From the NCBI RefSeq assembly GCF_033542235.1, contig NZ_JAWRCU010000004.1:248001-312000 (forward strand): DNA of 64,000 nucleotides, read 5' to 3'. The translations under genes were made by a program, and so were the position numbers. Origin of the DNA: JAWRCU01 sp033542235. Lineage in GTDB: Bacteria; Pseudomonadota; Alphaproteobacteria; Rhizobiales; Rhizobiaceae. Position 1 is the first letter of the stretch; each line of letters opens with the position of its first letter. Under the pieces are notes generated by a model. That model was not told the origin of the DNA. It made no database searches and was given only the letters and a program-made list of their open reading frames with translations. This document shows positions 19,893 to 29,440 of the stretch, one piece after another.

Positions 19893-21332
19893 CTACGATC
19901 TGGCATAGCGGCGCAACGCAGTGGCGAGAAACTGTCGCACCGCGTCGGGATGGAATAGCCAGGTCATCAGCAGGAACATCGCAGCGCCGGCGGCGCCGCC
20001 GGCGATCAGAGGGATCAGGACCGGCACGTCGCGAAGCAGAAAAGCGGTCACGCCCGCAGCCGCGCCCGTGGCGAACGAGGCGACCAGCGAAACGGCGATA
20101 TCGCGCCATAGAACGGGAATCGGCGTCAACCTCTCGCTGATGACGGCGCAAGCCGCGAGCGCAGTTATCGAACCGCCCGCCAGCGCGAGCGCTGCGCCGA
20201 GTTCCGCCATTGGCGGGATCATCAACAGTGACAGCGTGATCGTCGCAATCGATCCCAGCAGGTCAGCGATGATCAGCAGCCACGGTCGCTTGTGCGCATG
20301 GATGACGGCGCCATAGACAAAGCTGGTCAGATTCGAGCACAGAACGCTGAACGCGATGACGGAAAAGAGCAGGCCGACGCGCCCGTGATAGCTTTCCGGC
20401 AGCAGGAACTCGGTGATCGGTCCGTTCAGAGCGACCAGCATTGCCGCGATCGGAAGGCAGAACCGCATCATCAATGCCATCATCTGCGCCAGCAATTCGG
20501 CCGACGCTGCAGGTCCCCGCTCGTCGAAACGGCTCATCACCTCCGGGAAGGCGCCTACATTGATCGCATTGCCGACCATATCGATCGGCTGGCGGGCCAG
20601 CACATACGCGGCCGCGAAAATGGCGACGGCACCCGCATCATGAAAGGCGTTGAGAAACAGGCGCTCTGCGTTGCTCAGGCCAAATCCTACCAGCGCCATG
20701 ACGACGAGCGGTATGCCAAGCACGAAGAGTTCGTGGGCCGTGAACCGTGACGGGCCGGCGACGACGCCACGCGATGCCACGGCCAAGGCAGCGAGGCCGG
20801 CGACCAGCATACCCGCGCTCGAACCCAGCGACACCACCAGAAAGGAATCCGGGAACACCAGGATAGCGCCAATCGGCAAAACCAGTTGCAGCAGTGCACG
20901 CAGGCATTCGAGCAACGAATAGGCGGAATGGCACTGCTGCATCTGAAGCACGGTCAACGCAAAGCGCGCGATGGAGCCGACGACCAGATAGACGCAAACC
21001 GCGGTGGCGAATTCCTGCCAACGCACCGGAACGACGATAACCGAGGCCGCCGCCGCAATCGCCAAGGCCAGCACCGTGCTGCCAAGCAAAACCTTCGCGG
21101 CCAATAACAGGCTGCCGCGACTGACGTCCCCTTTGCCGCCAAGCCTGAGCAGGGCGATCCGCAGCCAGTTGGTGACGGCAATATCGGTCATTTCGCCGAC
21201 CGTCACCACCAGCGTAAGCAGGCCGTACTCCTCCTGATTGATCAGGCGAGTGACGACCACGAGCAAGAGCAGCGCGGAAACCCGCGTCAACAGGATGGCC
21301 GGGCCGTAAATGAGTGTGGCGCGGAGGAGCAA
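19893..21332 (-). CDS. Wzx-type polysaccharide flippase (MOP superfamily)
   Basis: A 479-residue integral membrane protein with about 12-14 hydrophobic helices. The N-terminus YGPAILLTRVSALLLLVVVT and the loop RLINQEEYGLLTLV are typical of polysaccharide-repeat flippases. It should turn undecaprenyl-PP-linked repeat units to the periplasmic face for polymerisation. The GH5 gene lies 65 bp upstream on the same strand, so the two are probably one operon. The polymerase partner is at 31210-32487. Confidence 0.93.
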   Translation of the reverse strand: MLLRATLIYGPAILLTRVSALLLLVVVTRLINQEEYGLLTLVVTVGEMTDIAVTNWLRIALLRLGGKGDVSRGSLLLAAKVLLGSTVLALAIAAAASVIVVPVRWQEFATAVCVYLVVGSIARFALTVLQMQQCHSAYSLLECLRALLQLVLPIGAILVFPDSFLVVSLGSSAGMLVAGLAALAVASRGVVAGPSRFTAHELFVLGIPLVVMALVGFGLSNAERLFLNAFHDAGAVAIFAAAYVLARQPIDMVGNAINVGAFPEVMSRFDERGPAASAELLAQMMALMMRFCLPIAAMLVALNGPITEFLLPESYHGRVGLLFSVIAFSVLCSNLTSFVYGAVIHAHKRPWLLIIADLLGSIATITLSLLMIPPMAELGAALALAGGSITALAACAVISERLTPIPVLWRDIAVSLVASFATGAAAGVTAFLLRDVPVLIPLIAGGAAGAAMFLLMTWLFHPDAVRQFLATALRRYARS

Positions 21333-21397
21333 AGGATGATGGTCCCTGAAAATGGAAGGCCGGTGGCGCTAAGATCTGCGGCGGTGCGGATGTTTGG

Positions 21398-22642
21398 TCA
21401 CGGACGCCTGAGCGCCAAGGCTTTGAGCAATTCGCCGTCGGGTAATGCCGGCCCAGCAGGCAGGATCACCGACATGCCGTATGGGTTCGAAAATTCCCAC
21501 ACGGACCAGGGGATATGGAATTGTTCGGCCAACCGTCTGACCGCGCTTATGTAGCGCAACCGGTCGGCATCAAAGGCGCCCATGCGACCGTCGGCAGACA
21601 TGAGGATGACGCCGAACTCGCCCATGAACAGCCTTTCGCTCGGAATGCCGTGTTCCCTGGCCCAGCCGACCACTTTCTGAAAGCTCACGTCGAGCTGGCT
21701 CTGACCCCAATTCTCTTGGAAGTACTTATCGATGACCCCGCGGGCTTCGGCCAGATTCGATCGTTTTTCGGCCGGACTCAACCCGGCCACGTCCATGCGC
21801 GCTTCCAATCTGGCTGCCACCGAGCCGGGTGTGCCGCTGGAAGCCGGCCATGGAAGACCGGACGAAAAGCCGTTTGGTTTGTCCGAGCGCTGGTGCGTGA
21901 AGCTGTGCGGCTCGTACATGTGAAAGCTGTAGTAGATATTCTGGTCGTCAAAATCGGGATCGAGGTTGACCAGCCCCGCAATGCTCCCGCCACAAGCACC
22001 TGTTGCCACGATAGTCAAGCTGTTGCTGACGGAGCGGATGTCACGGACCGTAGCAGCCATGATGCGCTGCCAGTCATCGCTGCCGCCGGAGTTGCAGGGA
22101 TAATAAGCGGGTTCGTTGTATGGCTCGAGCGCTACCTTGTCAGTGCTCACCTCAACGAGCATTTGGGCAACATCTTTCACCATTTCTCGATAGCGGGCGA
22201 CGCCCTCGGTGTCCGCGCCGTCCTGGATAAGCGCCATGCTATAGGCCGGAACCTGCGAAACGCCATGCAGGTCGAACACGACATTAAGGCCGCTCGAGGT
22301 GACGCGCTTGACTGCGTTCGAAAGAACCTCCAGCGCCTCCTGCCGCTGCTTGCCATGGCTTGCGACCAGAGGGCCCGGATCGACGCTCAGCCGAACAAAG
22401 TCGAAGCCCATGGACTCGATCCGTGCAAATTCCTCTCCGCCCGGCCAGTCGGAAAGCGGCCTCGAGCCGGCGAGCCACTCCTTCTCGCTACGGTACGGAG
22501 GCCAGACATAGGATCCGTCCGCATTGATCGGAGACCAATTCAGCCATTCGTGTACGCCGACCCCACGGTGAAGGGTGAGAGGGGCAGCCTGGGCTGTCGT
22601 AATGGCCAAGCCGAGCGCCCAGGCAATGGTGGCAGCTCTCAT
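21398..22642 (-). CDS. Secreted glycoside hydrolase family 5
   Basis: A 414-residue protein with a cleavable signal peptide (AATIAWALGLAITTAQA). The GH5 (clan A) catalytic pair is present: acid/base Glu177 in EPYNEP and nucleophile Glu342 in MGEFGV. The conserved Arg before strand 3 (FVRLSVDPG) and a HMYEPHSFTH stretch are also there. The family cleaves beta-1,4-linked glucans, mannans and related chains. In this setting it probably trims or releases the exopolysaccharide, or limits its length in the periplasm. Divergent from the heparinase-like gene across 104 bp. Confidence 0.93.
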   Translation of the reverse strand: MRAATIAWALGLAITTAQAAPLTLHRGVGVHEWLNWSPINADGSYVWPPYRSEKEWLAGSRPLSDWPGGEEFARIESMGFDFVRLSVDPGPLVASHGKQRQEALEVLSNAVKRVTSSGLNVVFDLHGVSQVPAYSMALIQDGADTEGVARYREMVKDVAQMLVEVSTDKVALEPYNEPAYYPCNSGGSDDWQRIMAATVRDIRSVSNSLTIVATGACGGSIAGLVNLDPDFDDQNIYYSFHMYEPHSFTHQRSDKPNGFSSGLPWPASSGTPGSVAARLEARMDVAGLSPAEKRSNLAEARGVIDKYFQENWGQSQLDVSFQKVVGWAREHGIPSERLFMGEFGVILMSADGRMGAFDADRLRYISAVRRLAEQFHIPWSVWEFSNPYGMSVILPAGPALPDGELLKALALRRP

Positions 22643-22746
22643 CTGCTATCTCCGCCTCCAGATAACGGATGTTAACCGCGCAACGGTAAAGAAGATTTCC
22701 TCTACAGCGCCCCTTTTGTCGTTGCGGGTGGCTTGGTCATGGCGGC

Positions 22747-24708
22747 GTGCAAGTGAAACTCAGCTGGTATCTCAACCGACTGCGAAACATGGAACCGGCC
22801 GAGGTGCTTCACCGGCTGGTGGAGCAGCAGCGAAAAATCGTCTCGCGATATCGTGACGGTGGTTGGGAAAATTATCCTGCCCCCGAGTTGCATACGGTCT
22901 TCCCGCAATGGCGTCACGCTCTGCTTGCGGCGACGCCGCCCCAAAGGCGTGCAATCGAAGCCGCGGCACAAATGGCGCTTCAGGGCAGGTTTTCCGCATT
23001 GGGGCAGGAATGGCCCGCCCGCGCCCCCCAATTGCTGTATCCTGCTGAGTTCTGGCGCTTCGACCCGGTGACGGGCGGCTATTGGCCCGGCGCCGAGGCA
23101 TACACATTTGCTATTGACTTCCGGCACTCCCATCGACGCGGCGATATAAAATACGTTTGGGAAGCCAATCGGCTCCAGCAATTGCCGGTGTTGGCCGCGT
23201 ACCTTGTTCTAAGCGGCGACCAGGGGGCGCGCGCGGCAATAGAGGCCGCGATCGGCAGTTGGCATTCGGCAAATCCGCCCTTTCGCGGTGTCTGCTGGGC
23301 CTCAGGCATCGAAGTGGCGTTGAGAGCCATCAGCCTAATCGTTACCCTCGACCTTGCTGGCAAGAGCCTTAGTCCGGACACGCGACGGCAAGCGGGCGAA
23401 ACACTGGCCGCGAGCGCCTATTGGCTGGCTCGGTTTCCCTCTGCTTTCTCCTCGGCCAACAATCATCTGGTGGCAGAACTCGCCGGCGAATATCTGATCG
23501 GTCTCGCCTTTGGTGCGAAGGCCGATGGCCCTCGTAAAGCGCTGCTTGACGAGACGATGAAGCAAATACTCGCGGATGGAACCGCCGCCGAGCAAAGCCC
23601 GACCTATGGGGCTTTCACGGCCGAACTGGTACTGCTGTGCGCTGCAGCGTCAAACGCACGGGGCGTTCCGTTTCCGCAGCATGTGATGACGGCGCGCCTG
23701 AGCGCCTTTGCAGACGCTGTGGATTGGCTACCCAGAAAGGCTTCTTACGGGGACAACGACGAGGGCCGGATTCTCACTCTGGGGAACGAGCGGGATTATG
23801 TTTTCTCGGTTGCCGCCGCAATACGGGGCTTCCTTCGCCAAACCGGTGGCATGCCGGCATCAGACGATTTTCGAGCGATCCTCTTCGGTGCCCCCGTCGC
23901 ACCAATGCCTCAGCCTGTCGGACTAAAGACGTTCGTCGATGGGGGGCTTTCGGTTTGGCGCGGCGAAGTAAATGGCCGCCTGGTTGAGTTGATGTTCGAT
24001 CACGGCCCCCTCGGCTACCTCTCGATTGCCGCTCACGGCCATGCCGATGCATTATCGCTGACTTTGTTTGTCGATGGCAAACCGGTGCTGGTGGACCCCG
24101 GTACCTGGCTCTACGGTTCGGGCGGCGTGTGGCGTGACTGGTTTCGCTCTACGCCCGCGCACAACACCCTGAATATCGAAGGCGAGAGCCAGAGCATCAT
24201 CTCGAGCAAGTTCAACTGGTCGCACAAGGCGAGGGCGATCCTGGTGCACACCGAACCGGAGCCAAGCTGGAGTCTTCGCGCCCGGCACGACGGTTATGAA
24301 GGACGTTTCGGGGTAGTGCATCAACGGACCATCAAACATCGTTCGGACGACATTCTGGTAACCGATCAATTGCTCGGTGGCGAACGTGCGGCTGAAGTCG
24401 TGTTCCAACTGGCGGCTGGCCTTGTAACCCGGCGAGACGACGAACTCGTGACGGTCATGCGGGACGACGAACCGCTATTGGCTATCCGATTTCCAGATGC
24501 GGCTGTTGAGATTAGCGCTGGAGGTGAGAACCCCGGTCAAGGCGGCTGGGTGTCACCGCGCTTCGGCCATCGGATGCCGGCTGAACGGGTCGTCTGGCGC
24601 GGCATGCTCGCCGAGGAAGGGGTCCGCTTCGGCATCAGACTGATCGAGCCTGCTCGGGGGGGCGACTCCGGCAGGCTCCGGACCAAGCAGATTCAGCATC
24701 AATTATAG
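22747..24708 (+). CDS. Heparinase II/III-like protein
   Basis: A 653-residue protein with the two-part build of heparinase II/III and alginate lyase-like enzymes. There is an N-terminal alpha/alpha toroid (YPAEFWRFDPVTG, FSSANNHLVAELAGEYL) and a C-terminal beta-sandwich (LGYLSIAAHGHADALSLTLF, FRSTPAHNTLNI). The NNH and GHADA motifs match the catalytic and metal-site regions. There is no obvious signal peptide. The start is taken as GTG 22747; a second GTG at 22753 (MKLSWYLNRLRNM) is equally plausible as neither has a strong ribosome site. Such genes are common in exopolysaccharide loci and may cut uronic-acid-containing product. Confidence 0.9.
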   Translation: MQVKLSWYLNRLRNMEPAEVLHRLVEQQRKIVSRYRDGGWENYPAPELHTVFPQWRHALLAATPPQRRAIEAAAQMALQGRFSALGQEWPARAPQLLYPAEFWRFDPVTGGYWPGAEAYTFAIDFRHSHRRGDIKYVWEANRLQQLPVLAAYLVLSGDQGARAAIEAAIGSWHSANPPFRGVCWASGIEVALRAISLIVTLDLAGKSLSPDTRRQAGETLAASAYWLARFPSAFSSANNHLVAELAGEYLIGLAFGAKADGPRKALLDETMKQILADGTAAEQSPTYGAFTAELVLLCAAASNARGVPFPQHVMTARLSAFADAVDWLPRKASYGDNDEGRILTLGNERDYVFSVAAAIRGFLRQTGGMPASDDFRAILFGAPVAPMPQPVGLKTFVDGGLSVWRGEVNGRLVELMFDHGPLGYLSIAAHGHADALSLTLFVDGKPVLVDPGTWLYGSGGVWRDWFRSTPAHNTLNIEGESQSIISSKFNWSHKARAILVHTEPEPSWSLRARHDGYEGRFGVVHQRTIKHRSDDILVTDQLLGGERAAEVVFQLAAGLVTRRDDELVTVMRDDEPLLAIRFPDAAVEISAGGENPGQGGWVSPRFGHRMPAERVVWRGMLAEEGVRFGIRLIEPARGGDSGRLRTKQIQHQL

Positions 24709-24776
24709 CCTGACTTTTATCGGTTCAGTCACCACTGCTCTGCTAAGTCGGGCATCAGTCATTTTCTCAGGACGCC

Positions 24777-25769
24777 ATGCTCACTGAATTCTGCACAAAG
24801 ATCATACAGAAGCTTTACAATATCGACTATGTAACGCTCGGCCTTATCCTTGGGACGGCCCTCGTATGCGCGCTGATTATTTATTGGCGAAAGGCAGAAC
24901 ACAAGTCGGTCCGGGATTTTTTCGACTTCGCGTTTCCGGCGGAAATCATCATGCATCCATCGGCGCGCGCCGATGCCATGTTCTGGATCACCAAACGACT
25001 GATGATGCCGTTCCTGCTCATTCCGGCAGGCGCCACATTCGTGACCGCCGTGGGATATGCGACAAACCAAGCCATCAGTTGGATTTTCGGCATCGATGGA
25101 ACGCTGATCAATGGTCCGGCCGGGCCGGTCACGATCGTGATCTTCACGGCGACCATGCTGCTCGCCTACGACATTTCCTACTATCTCTATCACGTCGCGC
25201 AGCACCGCTACCCATTCTTGTGGGAGCTGCACAAGGTACATCATTCGGCCGAAGTGATGGTCGGCATCACCAAGGACCGCGTGCATCCGCTCGATGACCT
25301 CATGAACCGCCTCTGGGACGGTGTTATTCCCGGAATATGTTTCGGCATCTGGAGCGTAATCGCGCTCAACCCGGTCGAGATCGCCGTCTTCGGCCTGAAC
25401 GTCTATGTCCTGCGCAATATCCTGATGATGGACTTCGTGCGGCATACGCATCTGAAGATCTCCTTCGGCCCCCTGAACAACATCATCCTTTGCCCGCATT
25501 GGCATCAGATTCACCACAGCGTCGACCCGCGCCATTACGACAAGAATTTCGGCTTGCTGTTCTCGTTCTGGGACCGGCTGTTTGGCACGCATTTCATTCC
25601 GGATCCGAACGAGGACCTGAAATTCGGGATCATGGACCGCGACGCCAAAGACTATCAGTCGCTGGTCGGGCTCTACATTCTGCCGCTCAAGAAGATGTGG
25701 CGCCACATTGCACGTCGGCTCCGGCGCCGCTTCCAGGTCAGTGCGCAAACACGGAATGCGTCGCCATGA
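24777..25769 (+). CDS. Sterol desaturase / fatty acid hydroxylase family membrane protein
   Basis: A 330-residue integral membrane di-iron protein. The eight-histidine set is visible as His139/His143 (HVAQH), His152/155/156 (HKVHH), His223/225 (HTH) and His243/246/247 (HWHQIHH). Four or more hydrophobic segments surround them. The family puts hydroxyl groups or double bonds into lipids using oxygen. Its stop overlaps the start of the next gene (ATGA), so the two products are made together. Being inside a polysaccharide locus, it may modify the acyl part of a lipid-linked intermediate or of an acyl decoration; that is inference. Confidence 0.93.
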   Translation: MLTEFCTKIIQKLYNIDYVTLGLILGTALVCALIIYWRKAEHKSVRDFFDFAFPAEIIMHPSARADAMFWITKRLMMPFLLIPAGATFVTAVGYATNQAISWIFGIDGTLINGPAGPVTIVIFTATMLLAYDISYYLYHVAQHRYPFLWELHKVHHSAEVMVGITKDRVHPLDDLMNRLWDGVIPGICFGIWSVIALNPVEIAVFGLNVYVLRNILMMDFVRHTHLKISFGPLNNIILCPHWHQIHHSVDPRHYDKNFGLLFSFWDRLFGTHFIPDPNEDLKFGIMDRDAKDYQSLVGLYILPLKKMWRHIARRLRRRFQVSAQTRNASP

Positions 25770-26905
25770 ATGTGCATGCATCGATCGACGCCGCCGGCGA
25801 CGAGCGCTTGGAGATCGTGGAGTCCCCCGACCGCCTTGCAGCGATCGAAGAGCAATGGACGCGGCTGTGGCATGCCACCGATGCCCTCATCTTCCAGAGC
25901 CATGGCTGGATTTCGGCCTGGTGGAAGACACTGAAGCGCCAGGAGCAGACGGCGCTGCGTATTGGCCTGGTCTGGAGCGGCGACACGCTGGTCGGGCTTA
26001 TTCCCTTGGCGATAAGCCGGCGCAAGGGCCTGCGCCTTTTGGAGTGGGCGGCCGTTGCTTATGCCGACTATGGCGACATTCTTTGCGCCCCGGAATGCTC
26101 AGACGCGGCGCTGCACCGATTGTGGACCAAGATATGTGAGGCGGGCGGCTTCGACCTGGCCTTTATCAACCGTCTTTTGCCGGACGCTGCGGCGTGGCGG
26201 CTTTTCGAACCCGGCAAAGCCAGCGGGGTCAGGCTTCGCGCAAACCACAGGCAGGAATTCAGCTCTCGCATCGCCGGCGACTGGGAAAGCGGGGCGGCAT
26301 GGTTGGCCAGCCGTCCCAAAAAGACCCGGCAGAACTACCGCCGCAGCATGAAAATGCTTGAAGAGGCCGGGTCTGTGGAGATCCGCCTGCTTGGTGCGGA
26401 CGAGCCCCTCGGGCCCGTGCTCGACCGGTTGGCCTCCCTCAAGCGGAAATGGCTTGAAAAGACCGGCCTCACATCCGAACTCTTCGACGAAGGAACTCCG
26501 GTCCTTTCGGCCTTGGTCGACGTGCTGGCGCGTGCCGGGATACTGCGCCTGTTCGTCGTCGAACTTAACGGTGTCATGGTGGCCGCCGAGATTAATTTTG
26601 TCCAGCGCAACACCATGATGGCGTGGGTGGCAAGTTACGACCCGGAATTTTCGCGAGCCTCCCCAGGCACCGCCCTGATGTTCAGCTATGTGCAATGGTC
26701 GTTCGATCATGGTCTGAATATGGTCGACCTGCTTTGCGGCAGCGAGGCGTATAAGGACCGATTCTCGACCCACGTAGTCACTTTGAAGTCCGTCATCGGG
26801 CCTCGCACTGCGAAGGGTTCGCTTGCGCTTTTGGCGGACGGGATGCGCCAGAAGCTCCGGCAAAGGCGCGACGCCAAGAGCGAGCCGCTCGATGAGCCTG
26901 ACTGA
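25766..26905 (+). CDS. GNAT-fold N-acyltransferase, BioF2/FemAB-like (CelD type)
   Basis: A 379-residue protein of the double-GNAT acetyltransferase group found in exopolysaccharide and cellulose loci. Recognisable parts are FQSHGWISAWWKTLK near the N-terminus, the RPKKTRQNYRRSMKMLEEAG segment and the acyl-CoA-binding half LFVVELNGVMVAAEINFV. The start ATG 25766 overlaps the preceding stop by ATGA. A longer open frame starting at 25337 only traverses the previous gene in another frame. Likely role: acylating an amino sugar of the polymer or its lipid carrier. The acyl donor is unknown. Confidence 0.88.
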   Translation: MNVHASIDAAGDERLEIVESPDRLAAIEEQWTRLWHATDALIFQSHGWISAWWKTLKRQEQTALRIGLVWSGDTLVGLIPLAISRRKGLRLLEWAAVAYADYGDILCAPECSDAALHRLWTKICEAGGFDLAFINRLLPDAAAWRLFEPGKASGVRLRANHRQEFSSRIAGDWESGAAWLASRPKKTRQNYRRSMKMLEEAGSVEIRLLGADEPLGPVLDRLASLKRKWLEKTGLTSELFDEGTPVLSALVDVLARAGILRLFVVELNGVMVAAEINFVQRNTMMAWVASYDPEFSRASPGTALMFSYVQWSFDHGLNMVDLLCGSEAYKDRFSTHVVTLKSVIGPRTAKGSLALLADGMRQKLRQRRDAKSEPLDEPD

Positions 26906-26995
26906 TCGGGCGCTCGTTCTACGAACCAGCGATCAAGTCATTTCAGGTATGCGGTCATTCGATCGTGGGCTTCTCGCCCGCGACAAGGCAACACT

Positions 26996-28159
26996 TCAGG
27001 CCTTCAGGTCGGTCGGAGTGACCAAGGCAGGCAAGGACGCTTCACCGCGATGGGCGGCAGCGGCATCTTGCCAGACAGCGCAAATCCTGTCCGCGTAGGG
27101 CCCGATACTCAAGTGCCGACGTTGAAAGGCTTGTGCCGCGGCGCCAAGTCTCTGCCGCAATTCTCCATCCTGAACCAAGCGGCTCAAAGCATCGGCAAGT
27201 GCTGAATCGTCGCCGGGCGGAACAAGCAGGCCGGTTTTGCCGTCCTTCACAATGTCTTCGACCGCCCCCACAGGGGTGGCGACAACGCCAAGGCCCGAAG
27301 CCATGGCTTCGATGATGGACATCGGAAGGTTTTCGGCGTGCGACGGCAAAGTCAAAATATCGCCCGTGGCCAATAGGCGCGCCGTCTCCTCCGGCCCCAG
27401 CCATCCTGGGACAGTTACCCTATCGGCGAGGCCCAGCGCCGTGATCTCCGACTTGAGGTCGTCGACCGCACCGTCTCCCGCCAGCGTTGCACGCCAACCT
27501 GGCACGTCTTTCATCCGTGCCAGGGCCTTGACCAGATGCGGTACCCCTTTGCGGTCGGATATTCGTCCCAGGAAGAGAATGTGAACGCTCGCGCCACCTC
27601 CGACATGTGCCACCCGAGGCTCTTCTACCGCATTGGGCACAATGACGATCCGTCCGTGCGCGTTCGGAACCCGCTCGGCTATGAAGGCCTGCCATGGCGT
27701 GCCCAGCACAATGATGCGGCTCGCCTTCTCGAACAGAGCGTGGATCGAGCGGTCTACAATCGGGCTGCTGTTGGACCAGAAGCTGCGGAATTCCGAGCCA
27801 TGCAGATGTATCACATAAGGAACGCGCATCATGCGGGCGCAGGCCGCGATGACGATCTTGCGGTACGTGCTCCCGCGGCTCGAGAGATTGATATGCACCA
27901 GATCGAGCCGTCGTTGCAGTCGCCATGCCGCAATGCGGGCGCAGAAGTGCGTGAGATGGAACAAGGAGAGCGCAAGAGCGCCCTTGCCGCGCGTCGGCGC
28001 GAAACGCGCAATGACGCCGTTCGGGCGCCGTTCCAGTTCGGCCTTGAGGGCCGCCATTATGCGATCAATTCCACCTTGCCCAGTACCGCCGGCAGGCGTC
28101 GCCACCAGAACATTCAATGGTTGATCGATAGAAGCGTTGCGCAGATAGTGTCTCGTCAT
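26996..28159 (-). CDS. Glycosyltransferase family 4
   Basis: A 387-residue retaining GT-B glycosyltransferase. The N-terminal acceptor domain starts with LNVLVATPAGGTGQGGIDR. The C-terminal donor domain shows ILFLGRISDRKGVPHLVKAL and the E-x7-E motif in PSHAENLPMSIIEAMASG. It adds one sugar to the lipid-linked repeat unit on the cytoplasmic side. Third gene of a minus-strand run with the chain-length protein and the other GT4 transferase, 147 bp downstream of the latter. Confidence 0.94.
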   Translation of the reverse strand: MTRHYLRNASIDQPLNVLVATPAGGTGQGGIDRIMAALKAELERRPNGVIARFAPTRGKGALALSLFHLTHFCARIAAWRLQRRLDLVHINLSSRGSTYRKIVIAACARMMRVPYVIHLHGSEFRSFWSNSSPIVDRSIHALFEKASRIIVLGTPWQAFIAERVPNAHGRIVIVPNAVEEPRVAHVGGGASVHILFLGRISDRKGVPHLVKALARMKDVPGWRATLAGDGAVDDLKSEITALGLADRVTVPGWLGPEETARLLATGDILTLPSHAENLPMSIIEAMASGLGVVATPVGAVEDIVKDGKTGLLVPPGDDSALADALSRLVQDGELRQRLGAAAQAFQRRHLSIGPYADRICAVWQDAAAAHRGEASLPALVTPTDLKA

Positions 28160-28306
28160 CGCATCTCAGCCAGCCAAGCCGGCAATACAGTCGAGCGCTG
28201 AAGGATCCGTTAAGCCACGGTTACGACCGACGAGTCTGGAAGCCCTGCCAGGGCCAACGGCCGCAACTACAGCCGACAATCATGTCACGGCAGGGTGCGC
28301 CGTCGA

Positions 28307-29440
28307 TCAAAGCAGGGCTTCGTAGAGGTCTCCGATCCTTGCCGTATCAAAGTCGGCGGCCCGGCCTTTCAAGGTCGCCGCGGGCGTTGGACGGTCAAGC
28401 ATTTCGGCCATCGCCCTGGCCATGGCCGGTGCGTCGCCCACAGGAACGAGTGAGCCGTAACGGCCATTGTCGAGAATTTCGCGCGGCCCATGAGGCGCGT
28501 CGGTGGAAACCACGGGAACCCCTGCCGCCATGGCTTCCATCAGCACATTGCCGAAGCCTTCGCTGATCGAAGAGAGGACGAACAGATCAGCCACGGCATA
28601 ACAGGCATGCGGGTCGTTGACGTAGCCTGCGAACAGCACCTGATCGCCGATCCCACACTCTTGCGCAAAAGCGCGCAATTCGTCCTCGATGGGGCCTTCT
28701 CCGAAGATAACCAGCCGTGCGGGACGACTCTCACGTAACAGGGCGAAGGCCCGCAGCAAGGTCCGATGGTCCTTGACCGGGACCAGGCGTCCGGCAGTAA
28801 CGATGACCGGGCCGTCGCCCATCGCGTCCAGTTCCTGCCGCCAGGCATGGCCTTCCTGTTGGGTGGCTACACTCTGTGGCAACGGGTTGTGGATGACTGC
28901 AACCTTGGAGGGCGGAAAGCCCCGCGCCTCGAGTTCGCGGCCAATCCCGGCAGAGACCGCTATGGCCTCCGTCGCGCGTGCGGCTACCAGGGACGACAGC
29001 CAGACCGCGACTCTCGTGCCCAGGCGTCCGGCCGCCAGCGACATCGCCGCGTGGAAGGTTGGAAAAAAGCGTGCCCGGCTTCGTGAGAATAGGAGTGCCA
29101 GAGCGGTGACAAGATTGGCGAATTCCGGCGCACTGAAGACGGCATCGGGATTGAGGCGTCGCAATATATGCGCCGTTCGCAACAGGCCGCTCAGTGTCGT
29201 TGGTTTGCTGTATCCTTCGCCCTGCAGAGGCAAACCGAGATCGACCAGGTTGACTTCGCCGGCAAGCAGGGCGGCATTGGGGCCGCCGGCATTCCAGGCC
29301 AGGAGCGTGACGTCATGGCCGCGCGACGCCATCTCATTGGCGATGAGCACGAAAACACGCTCGGCCCCGCCCCCCCTGAGGCTGGGAACATGGAAGACCA
29401 GCCGTTTCGGCATGTCAGGCAGGGCTGCGGCGAGGGTCAT
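28307..29440 (-). CDS. Glycosyltransferase family 4
   Basis: A 377-residue GT-B transferase. It begins KRLVFHVPSLRGGGAERVF, the usual N-terminal strand and glycine-rich loop. Donor-site motifs are VIVTAGRLVPVKDHRTLLRA and LSSISEGFGNVLMEAMAAGVPV, with the E-x7-E pair. Its first codons overlap the 3' end of the chain-length gene by 26 bp, which shows that they form one transcript. It should add a further sugar of the repeat unit; the sugar identity cannot be read from sequence. Confidence 0.94.
   Translation of the reverse strand: MTLAAALPDMPKRLVFHVPSLRGGGAERVFVLIANEMASRGHDVTLLAWNAGGPNAALLAGEVNLVDLGLPLQGEGYSKPTTLSGLLRTAHILRRLNPDAVFSAPEFANLVTALALLFSRSRARFFPTFHAAMSLAAGRLGTRVAVWLSSLVAARATEAIAVSAGIGRELEARGFPPSKVAVIHNPLPQSVATQQEGHAWRQELDAMGDGPVIVTAGRLVPVKDHRTLLRAFALLRESRPARLVIFGEGPIEDELRAFAQECGIGDQVLFAGYVNDPHACYAVADLFVLSSISEGFGNVLMEAMAAGVPVVSTDAPHGPREILDNGRYGSLVPVGDAPAMARAMAEMLDRPTPAATLKGRAADFDTARIGDLYEALL

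Noticed and set aside
25337..25765. 143-codon N-terminal extension of the acyltransferase
   Set aside because: It only reads through the hydroxylase gene in another frame; the ATGA overlap gives the natural start at 25766.
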